Assembly (NCBI GenBank): GCA_018061385.1
Contig: JAGOUF010000162.1
Span: 1-6,055, forward strand
Direction of reading: 5' to 3'
DNA length: 6,055 bases
Origin: Chitinophagaceae bacterium
GTDB taxonomy: Bacteria > Bacteroidota > Bacteroidia > Chitinophagales > Chitinophagaceae
Part shown: positions 1 through 5,225 of the stretch, piece after piece
Numbering within the stretch: position 1 is the stretch's first letter
How the letters are laid out: every line of letters starts with the position of its first letter
Notes under the pieces: generated by a model
Database searches by the model: none
Seen by the model: only the letters and a program-made list of their open reading frames with translations
Told to the model about the DNA's origin: nothing
Translations under genes and position numbers: made by a program

Positions 1-2163
1 GGTTATTATAGAGATCAAACCTTCATGTTTGCAAGTGGATTAGCCACTGTTGAGCAATTTTTTGCCCAGTTATATGCCGATCCAATTGAAGGGCATGATC
101 CATTTAGTGGTGGCCGACAAATGGTGAGCCATTTTGCAACAAAATTTGTAGATGATAATGGCAATTGGTTAGATCTTGCCAATAGAAAAAATATCTCATC
201 GGATATTGCTCCAACTGCTGGACAAATGGTACGTGGACTTGGTTTGGCATTTGCAAGTAAATGCTTTAGAAATACACCTGCTTTACAACAGTTAGATAAT
301 TTATCGCACAACGGATCGGAAATTTGTTTTTGCACCATTGGCGATGCTAGTACAAGTGAAGGTCATTTTTGGGAAACCATTAATGCAGCTGGTGTGTTAC
401 AAGTACCATTGGCAGTTTTTGTGTATGATGACGGATATGGCATTTCTGTTCCTAAAGCTCATCAAACTACTAAAGCATCTATTAGTGAAGCATTAAAAGG
501 GTTTCAGAAAAAAGATGATACCAATGGAATAAATATTTATAGAATAAAAGCTTGGGATTATGCTGGTATGTGTGAAGTTTTTGAAGATGCTTTGCAAAAG
601 ATTAGAGATACACATGTACCTGCTGTTTTTCATATTGAAGAAGTAACACAACCTCAAGGACATTCTACATCGGGCAGCCACGAACGTTATAAAACTGCAG
701 AACGTTTAGAATGGGAACGTGAATGGGATTGTTTGAAAAAAATGAGAGAATGGATTACTTCAAATGGTATTGCTACTAGTGAGGAATTAGATACATTATC
801 TGAAGAAGTTAAGGAAATTGTGAAGCAAGAAAAAAATGCAGCTTGGGATAAATATTTACAGCCAATACAAGAACAAGTTCAACATGCTGCTACTTTGGTA
901 GGTAGTATGATGGTAAACGATATTGATGTGTATAATCATTTACAAAAATTAGTAAGTGAGTTGAAGGCTAATAAAGAACCCATGCGAAGAAATGTGTTAC
1001 ACACTTTAGCTATGGCTTTGGAAGCTGCAACTACATCTCCCAATTATTTTGAAGTAAAAGATTATTACAACGAGTTATTGGCAGAGAATAAACAATTGTA
1101 CAATTCTCATTTATACAATGAAGGCAGTAAATCTGTTGCTAGAGTTCAAGAAACAAAACCTTTTATTCCGTTTGATGCACCTACTGTAAATGGATATGAA
1201 GTACTGAATAAATACTTTGATGAACTGTTTGCAAGTAATCCAAAAGTTTTTGCATTTGGTGAAGATGTAGGTTATATAGGCGACGTAAATCAAGGGTTTT
1301 CTGGTTTACAAGAAAAACATGGAGCTAATAGAATTTTAGATACAGGTATTAGAGAATTAACCATTGTAGGACAGGGCATTGGTATGGCTTTAAGAGGCTT
1401 AAGACCTATTACAGAAATACAATATTTAGATTATTTATTGTATGGTTTACAACCCTTAAGTGATGATGTTGCAACAACACATTTTAGAACAAGAGGATTG
1501 CAAAGTTGTCCTTTAATTATTAGAACAAGAGGACATAGGTTAGAAGGTATTTGGCACAGTGGCAGCCCCATGGGAATGATGATTAATTCTTTAAGAGGTA
1601 TTCATGTTTGTGTGCCAAGAAACATGGTACAAGCAGTTGGTATGTACAACACTTTATTACAAAGCAATGATCCAGGAATTATTGTAGAATGTTTAAATGG
1701 GTATAGACTAAAAGAAAAATTACCTACCAATTTATTGGAATATACAATACCATTTGGTGTGCCAGAAATTGTAAAACAAGGCAATGATATTACTGTGGTT
1801 TCTTATGGCAGTACTTTAAGAATTGTACAAGAAGCTGCTGAACGATTGAGTAAAGAAGCAATTGATTGTGAGATTATAGATATACAAACTTTATTACCTT
1901 TTGATATTCATCATTTAATTGTTGCATCGCTTAAAAAAACCAATAGAATTGTTTTTGTAGATGAAGATGTACCAGGTGGAGCAACAGCTTATATGTACAG
2001 AGAAGTAATGGAATTGCAAGGAGGTTATAAATGGTTAGATGTAAACCCAAGAACAATAACTGCAAAAGCACACAGACCAAGCTATGGCAGCGATGGAGAT
2101 TATTTTAGCAAGCCCAATGCCGAAGAAATAATGACTGTTATTAGAGAAATGATGGCAGAATAA
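1..2163 (+). CDS. Fused alpha/beta E1 subunit of a 2-oxoacid dehydrogenase complex (branched-chain/pyruvate type), 5'-truncated by window edge
   Basis: Thiamine-diphosphate-dependent E1 that decarboxylates a 2-oxoacid and passes the acyl group to the lipoyl domain of E2; cytosolic. The frame is open from base 1 (GYYRDQTF precedes the first ATG at 25), so the gene starts outside the window and ATG 25 is internal. 720 codons are visible; residues below count from base 1. Alpha half, about 1-250: ThDP/Mg motif starting GDAST (114-118), ending in DDGYG (143-147), and a GHSTSGS loop (220-226) like the histidine/phospho-loop of BCKDH E1 alpha. A helical linker covers about 250-390. Beta half, about 395-720: FGEDVGYIGD (E421 matches the glutamate that activates ThDP), TEIQYLDY, a WHSGSP histidine (519), then the transketolase C-terminal domain with VVSYGSTL and DIQTLLPFD. 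Fused alpha-beta E1 is common in Bacteroidota. Branched-chain versus pyruvate specificity cannot be settled from sequence. A second in-frame stop (TAG, 2170-2172) follows the TAA. Confidence 0.93.
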   Translation, partial: GYYRDQTFMFASGLATVEQFFAQLYADPIEGHDPFSGGRQMVSHFATKFVDDNGNWLDLANRKNISSDIAPTAGQMVRGLGLAFASKCFRNTPALQQLDNLSHNGSEICFCTIGDASTSEGHFWETINAAGVLQVPLAVFVYDDGYGISVPKAHQTTKASISEALKGFQKKDDTNGINIYRIKAWDYAGMCEVFEDALQKIRDTHVPAVFHIEEVTQPQGHSTSGSHERYKTAERLEWEREWDCLKKMREWITSNGIATSEELDTLSEEVKEIVKQEKNAAWDKYLQPIQEQVQHAATLVGSMMVNDIDVYNHLQKLVSELKANKEPMRRNVLHTLAMALEAATTSPNYFEVKDYYNELLAENKQLYNSHLYNEGSKSVARVQETKPFIPFDAPTVNGYEVLNKYFDELFASNPKVFAFGEDVGYIGDVNQGFSGLQEKHGANRILDTGIRELTIVGQGIGMALRGLRPITEIQYLDYLLYGLQPLSDDVATTHFRTRGLQSCPLIIRTRGHRLEGIWHSGSPMGMMINSLRGIHVCVPRNMVQAVGMYNTLLQSNDPGIIVECLNGYRLKEKLPTNLLEYTIPFGVPEIVKQGNDITVVSYGSTLRIVQEAAERLSKEAIDCEIIDIQTLLPFDIHHLIVASLKKTNRIVFVDEDVPGGATAYMYREVMELQGGYKWLDVNPRTITAKAHRPSYGSDGDYFSKPNAEEIMTVIREMMAE

Positions 2164-2184
2164 TTTATTTAGATATTGTATAAG

Positions 2185-2213
2185 AAAAGCCACGAAATAA
2201 TTTCGTGGCTTTT
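2185..2213. terminator. Bidirectional intrinsic terminator between the E1 gene and murB
   Basis: A perfect 13-bp inverted repeat, AAAAGCCACGAAA (2185-2197) and TTTCGTGGCTTTT (2201-2213), encloses a 3-nt TAA loop. It lies 21 bp after the E1 stop and 11 bp after the murB stop on the opposite strand. On the plus strand it ends in a T-run (2210-2214) followed by AATTTT; on the minus strand it ends in TTTTCTTA. The shape and the convergent context fit a shared rho-independent terminator. It should act more strongly for the E1 transcript, whose T-tract is longer. Confidence 0.88.
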
Positions 2214-2224
2214 TAATTTTATGC

Positions 2225-3241
2225 TTAGAAAATATTTACTTCTCGTTCTAAATCAATTCCAAATTTTTGTTGAACAGATTGAATAATTTCTTCACTTAAA
2301 TCGTAAATTTCTTTACCTGTTGCTGCTCCATAATTTACCAAAACCAATGCTTGTTTATTGTAGCAACCAACATCATTTTTTCTATAACCTTTCCAACCAC
2401 ATTGTTCTATTAACCAACCTGCTGCAATTTTAACCTGTGTTGTATTTGAAGTTGTATAATTGGGAACAGTTGGAAATGTATTTTTCAGTATTTCTAACTG
2501 CGTTGTTGGTATTGTTGGGTTTTTAAAAAAGCTACCAGCATTGCCAATTTCTTGTGGGTTGGGTATCTTAGAACTTCTAATATTAATTACTGCATTTGAA
2601 ATTGCTTGAATAGACAATTCATGAATATTCATTTTGGCCAACTCTTGCTCAATTGCACCATAAGTAATATTGAAGTTGGCTTGTTTTTTTAATTTATAAG
2701 TAACACTTGTAATAATGAACTGATTTTTTAAATTTCTTTTAAAAACACTTTCTCTATAGCCAAATTCACATTGATTGGTGTTGAACTTTACCACACATTT
2801 ATCTTGAATATTAAATGCTTCTAACTCGTAAAAAACATCTTTTATTTCAACGCCATAAGCTCCAATATTTTGCATAGGACTTGCACCTACACTGCCAGGT
2901 ATTAAACTTAAATTTTCAACACCTGCATAGTTGTTTGCAATGCAATGCAATACAAACTGATGCCAATTTTCTCCTGCTGCTGCTTTTACATAATAGTGTG
3001 TAGCGTCTTCATGTATTAATTCAATTCCTTTTAACTCGTTTTTTAAAACAAGTCCATCAAAGTTTTGGGTAAATAAAACATTGCTTCCACCACCTAAAAT
3101 CAATAAAGGGATATTTCTTGGTTTTAGTTCAATTTGTTCTTTTAATAGTTCAATTGAATTAAAAGAAGCAAACAATTTTGCAAATACATTTATACCAAAT
3201 GTGTTGTATGGCTTTAACGAAATGTTGTGTTGTATTTGCAT
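2225..3241 (-). CDS. murB: UDP-N-acetylmuramate dehydrogenase (UDP-N-acetylenolpyruvoylglucosamine reductase), type I
   Basis: Cytosolic flavoenzyme that reduces UDP-GlcNAc-enolpyruvate to UDP-MurNAc with NADPH, the second committed step of peptidoglycan synthesis. The 338 aa length is close to E. coli MurB (342 aa) and the sequence collinear with that type I form. Visible landmarks: N-terminal NISLKPYNTFGI (6-17); FAD-binding GGGSNVLF (50-57); LIPGSVGASPMQNIGAYGVE (113-132), also flavin-contacting; FGYRES with catalytic Arg163; NAGSFFKNP with the proton-donating Ser237; C-terminal LEREV whose Glu334 matches E. coli Glu325. All three catalytic positions are kept, so the enzyme should be active. 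The ATG start is right for the family because the conserved N-terminal motif follows five residues later. The gene lies 31 bp downstream of the rhodanese-thioredoxin gene on the same strand with no terminator between, so co-transcription is plausible, though the functional link is weak. Confidence 0.97.
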   Translation of the reverse strand: MQIQHNISLKPYNTFGINVFAKLFASFNSIELLKEQIELKPRNIPLLILGGGSNVLFTQNFDGLVLKNELKGIELIHEDATHYYVKAAAGENWHQFVLHCIANNYAGVENLSLIPGSVGASPMQNIGAYGVEIKDVFYELEAFNIQDKCVVKFNTNQCEFGYRESVFKRNLKNQFIITSVTYKLKKQANFNITYGAIEQELAKMNIHELSIQAISNAVINIRSSKIPNPQEIGNAGSFFKNPTIPTTQLEILKNTFPTVPNYTTSNTTQVKIAAGWLIEQCGWKGYRKNDVGCYNKQALVLVNYGAATGKEIYDLSEEIIQSVQQKFGIDLEREVNIF

Positions 3242-3272
3242 GAATGAGTGAAGCTGTTTTTTTTAAAATCTA

Positions 3273-3965
3273 TTATTTGGTTAAAGCTAATTTTAATTCT
3301 TCGGCAGTAACAACTCCTTGTTTACGCCAAACTTGTTGTCCATTTTTAAAAATAATGAAAACAGGTAAAGCTTCTACTTTAAATTGTTCCATTAATTGTA
3401 GATCAACTCCACCATCTACATTTAATAATTTAGCTTGAGGAACTGCTTGTAAAACTTCTGTAAGTATTGGTTTCATTTTTATACAAGGAGGACACCAATC
3501 TGCTCCAAAATCTACCAATACTAAATTATCGGCAGTAATTTTTTGTTGAAACTCCACTTGCGTCAACTGTGTAGTTTTTGTAATTCCTTCAAGTGGTTTA
3601 TTACTTCTTTTCCAAGCATTAATTCCACCTTTTAAATGATACAATTTTGTAAAACCCATTTCTTTAAGTTCACTCATGGCATATTCACTTCTAACACCAG
3701 ATAAACAGTAAATGTAAATGGGTTGATTTTTATTTAAGTATTGTACCCTTTCTTTAAACTCTTTAGTATTGTTGTAATTGGCTTGTAAGGCATTTTTAAT
3801 ATGGCCAGTTTTAAACTCTTCAGCAGTTCTAACATCTAAAATTTGAATGCCAGTTTCAGCAATTCCTTTTTCAAATGTTGCTACATCAACCGTGTTTTCT
3901 TTAGCTGATTGACTGCAACTACTTAATGTAAGTATGCTGAAGAATAAATAGAGAAAATGTTTCAT
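3273..3965 (-). CDS. Rhodanese-thioredoxin fusion lipoprotein
   Basis: A 230-aa envelope protein joining a sulfurtransferase domain to a disulfide-redox domain. Residues 1-17 form a lipoprotein signal: a hydrophobic stretch ending in the lipobox LSSC, with Cys17 the predicted lipidated residue. A single rhodanese domain spans about 25-125: DVRTAEEFKTGHI (44-56), active-site loop CLSGVRS with Cys87 as persulfide carrier, and LKGGINAW (111-118). A thioredoxin fold spans about 133-230: VDFGADWCPPC (151-161, redox Cys158/Cys161) and the cis-proline region ALP (199-201). Both active sites are intact. CPPC differs from the CGPC of cytosolic thioredoxin. From domain knowledge, the thioredoxin half could reduce or relay a persulfide or disulfide on the rhodanese half; that coupling and the physiological substrate are inference. 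The start ATG directly yields the signal peptide and has no Shine-Dalgarno. The gene is divergent from a DUF2892 gene and probably leads a transcript into murB. Confidence 0.93.
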   Translation of the reverse strand: MKHFLYLFFSILTLSSCSQSAKENTVDVATFEKGIAETGIQILDVRTAEEFKTGHIKNALQANYNNTKEFKERVQYLNKNQPIYIYCLSGVRSEYAMSELKEMGFTKLYHLKGGINAWKRSNKPLEGITKTTQLTQVEFQQKITADNLVLVDFGADWCPPCIKMKPILTEVLQAVPQAKLLNVDGGVDLQLMEQFKVEALPVFIIFKNGQQVWRKQGVVTAEELKLALTK

Positions 3966-3990
3966 AATGAATTGTAATTTTTAAAGTGGA

Positions 3991-3998
3991 GCAAAGTA
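3991..3998 (-). promoter_or_regulatory. Candidate -7 element for the rhodanese-thioredoxin gene
   Basis: Read on the minus strand this is TACTTTGC, close to the Bacteroidota -7 consensus TAnnTTTG but one base short in the spacer. It lies 25-33 bp upstream of the ATG, which would give a leader of about 20 nt. I see no convincing -33 TTG at the right distance, but the CRP-type site centred about 34 bp further upstream could replace it, as at class II activated promoters. This is a by-eye match only. Confidence 0.35.
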
Positions 3999-4020
3999 GT
4001 AGTTTCAATTATTGGGTTAG

Positions 4021-4036
4021 TGTGACAAATATCACA
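4021..4036. promoter_or_regulatory. CRP/FNR-family operator in a divergent promoter region
   Basis: The sequence TGTGACAAATATCACA matches the CRP-type consensus TGTGA-N6-TCACA exactly in both half-sites. It sits in the 123-bp gap between the divergent rhodanese-thioredoxin gene and the DUF2892 gene. Its centre (about 4028.5) is some 42 bp from a likely minus-strand start point and about 45-50 bp from a likely plus-strand start point, a distance typical of activator sites at Crp/Fnr promoters. The FNR consensus (TTGAT-N4-ATCAA) fits less well. Which Crp/Fnr protein binds, and its ligand (cyclic nucleotide, oxygen, NO or redox), cannot be told from the window. Confidence 0.68.
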
Positions 4037-4063
4037 TTTAAACTGTATTAAAAAGATGAACTT

Positions 4064-4071
4064 TACGTTTT
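4064..4071 (+). promoter_or_regulatory. Candidate -7 element for the DUF2892 gene
   Basis: TACGTTTT matches the Bacteroidota TAnnTTTG element except for the last base. A weak -33-like CTG lies at 4043-4045, 18 bp upstream of it. The element ends 17 bp before the ATG, implying a leader of roughly 10-15 nt with no Shine-Dalgarno; the bases before the start (AACTTTT) are A/T-rich as usual in this phylum. The match is by eye, so moderate to low confidence. Confidence 0.35.
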
Positions 4072-4088
4072 AAACAAAACTAACTTTT

Positions 4089-4295
4089 ATGAAAAAAAAT
4101 ATGGGGTCTGTTGATAAAGCTTTTAGAATTTCATTTGCAATTATTATAACCATTCTTTTTACAACAGGTACAATTACTGGAACTTTAGGAACTGTATTGT
4201 TGGTATTGGGTGGTGTTTTTTTAGCAACATCATTCATTAGTTTTTGCCCATTGTACACTTTGTTTGGTGTAAATACTTGCAAAAGTAAAAAGTAG
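4089..4295 (+). CDS. DUF2892 (YgaP transmembrane-domain-like) small inner-membrane protein
   Basis: A 68-aa protein of the DUF2892 family, the same small domain that forms the membrane part of E. coli YgaP behind its rhodanese domain. The start MKKNMGSVDKAFR is the usual family N-terminus, which supports ATG 4089 rather than the internal Met5. Two hydrophobic helices follow, at about 12-30 and 33-52, split by a short TGTITGT-like turn. The C-terminal signature FCPLYTLFGVNTC (52-64) carries Cys53 and Cys64 and ends in a basic tail KSKK. The family has no enzymatic activity established for it; roles in sulfur or thiocyanate handling are suggested by fusion with rhodanese. Here it is divergent from a rhodanese-thioredoxin lipoprotein and shares its CRP-type operator, so a joint role at the membrane is a reasonable inference. 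It is monocistronic and ends just before a hairpin terminator. Confidence 0.9.
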   Translation: MKKNMGSVDKAFRISFAIIITILFTTGTITGTLGTVLLVLGGVFLATSFISFCPLYTLFGVNTCKSKK

Positions 4296-4296
4296 C

Positions 4297-4352
4297 AAAA
4301 AAAATAAATGTGCATGAGTTAGTTAACCCATGATTTCGTGCACATTTTTTTT
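4297..4352. terminator. Bidirectional terminator overlapping the 3' end of the bestrophin gene
   Basis: A 12-bp inverted repeat, AAATGTGCATGA (4306-4317) and TCGTGCACATTT (4336-4347), with one G-T wobble, encloses an 18-nt loop. It is flanked by eight A at 4297-4304 and a run of eight T at 4345-4352, so each strand reads a stem then a T-tract. It serves the convergent DUF2892 gene (stop at 4295) and bestrophin gene (stop at 4323-4325). The right arm and plus-strand T-run lie inside the bestrophin coding sequence, where they encode the last lysines and the following Asn-Val-His-Glu. Confidence 0.75.
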
Positions 4353-5204
4353 AATGTTTTCTGCAATTTTTTGCATAGGCAAATCATTGCCATCTGTACC
4401 AAAAGGGTCTTCAATTTCTTCGGCAATTAGTTCTAAACTTGCCAATACATAAAAAATAAATGTAGTTACAGGTATGGTAAACATGCCTAAATTAAATGCA
4501 AAACCAAATGGCATTGTAATTACATATACAAAAATAAATTTCTTAATAAATGCACTATAACTATAAGGTATTGGTGTATTTTTTATTCTTTCGCAAGCAC
4601 CAGAAATATCTAAAAAAGATTGTAGCTCTGCATTAAGTGTAATTAATTGGTCGCCAGTAATTTTTTGCTCTTTATATAAACTTTGTACTTTCTGTATCAT
4701 TAAAGATGATATCTGAATTGGCATATGAGCAGCTTCATTGAAATGGGGAATTTCTGGATGTGGGTTTTCGTCTAAAGCCAGTCTTGTGGTTTCTTTTTGC
4801 AGATGTCTTTTTAAATGAAACGCAAAAAGTGGAATGGTTTGTTTAAAAAATAATCGTGTATCATTTTCTTCCTTGGGTAAAATGCTGTTTATTTTTACTG
4901 CCAAGTTTCTGCTATTATTTACCAAACTGCCCCATAATTTTCTGCCTTCCCACCATCTATCATAAGCCGTATTGGTTCTAAAAACCAATAGCATAGAAAT
5001 TGCAAAACCCAATAAGGTATGCATTATAGTAATGTTTTTGGCATTGCTATTTTGCGATAGTTTTAAATAGGCTGTTTCTAAATAAACAATTCCCCAAGAG
5101 TATAATGCAATAAAAATTAATAAAGGTAATAGAGCCCTAAAAGTATCGGACTTATGAAAATTAAAAATGGCAATAAACCAATCTTTCGGATTGTAATTAA
5201 TCAT
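4323..5204 (-). CDS. Bestrophin-family (UPF0187) membrane ion channel
   Basis: A 293-aa inner-membrane protein of the bestrophin family; bacterial members form pentameric ion channels and are related to the animal calcium-activated chloride channels. The strongest evidence is the family signature FRTNTAYDRWWEGRKLWG (75-92) followed by NNSRN (96-100), at the end of the second hydrophobic segment. Hydrophobic segments lie at about 23-45, 59-75, 222-240 and 242-260, matching the usual four-helix topology. The cytosolic middle region ends in CERIKNTPIPYSYSAFIKK (204-222), another conserved block, and EIEDPFGTDGNDLP (263-276) sits where animal proteins have the calcium clasp. The length is normal for bacterial members (about 290-310 aa) and nothing looks broken. 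Ion selectivity (anion, or cation as in some bacterial homologues) cannot be read from sequence. The start lies 21 bp after the stop of the upstream binding-protein gene, suggesting one transcript. Confidence 0.93.
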   Translation of the reverse strand: MINYNPKDWFIAIFNFHKSDTFRALLPLLIFIALYSWGIVYLETAYLKLSQNSNAKNITIMHTLLGFAISMLLVFRTNTAYDRWWEGRKLWGSLVNNSRNLAVKINSILPKEENDTRLFFKQTIPLFAFHLKRHLQKETTRLALDENPHPEIPHFNEAAHMPIQISSLMIQKVQSLYKEQKITGDQLITLNAELQSFLDISGACERIKNTPIPYSYSAFIKKFIFVYVITMPFGFAFNLGMFTIPVTTFIFYVLASLELIAEEIEDPFGTDGNDLPMQKIAENIKKNVHEIMG

Positions 5205-5225
5205 TTGGTATAGGATTGGAAAAGT

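Noticed and set aside
25..27. ATG at 25 as the start of the E1 gene
   Set aside because: The reading frame is open through base 1 and the preceding residues GYYRDQTF fit the conserved YRDQ region of E1 alpha, so the true start lies upstream of the window.
15..338. Minus-strand open frame of 107 codons opposite the E1 gene
   Set aside because: It is antisense to well-conserved E1 coding sequence and has no recognisable motif or promoter; the same applies to the minus-strand frames at 493-681, 1111-1293 and 1602-1784.
3255..3268. T-run and A-run after murB start as a terminator of the rhodanese-thioredoxin gene
   Set aside because: In the minus-strand transcript it reads as UUUU followed by a run of A, with no stable G/C stem before it, so it lacks the form of an intrinsic terminator.
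3244..3438. Plus-strand open frame of 64 codons
   Set aside because: Most of it is the reverse complement of the thioredoxin domain of the rhodanese-thioredoxin gene, and its protein resembles nothing.
4070..4315. Minus-strand open frame of 81 codons opposite the DUF2892 gene
   Set aside because: The plus-strand frame has the complete DUF2892 signature including the CPLY motif; the antisense frame has only composition-driven hydrophobic residues.
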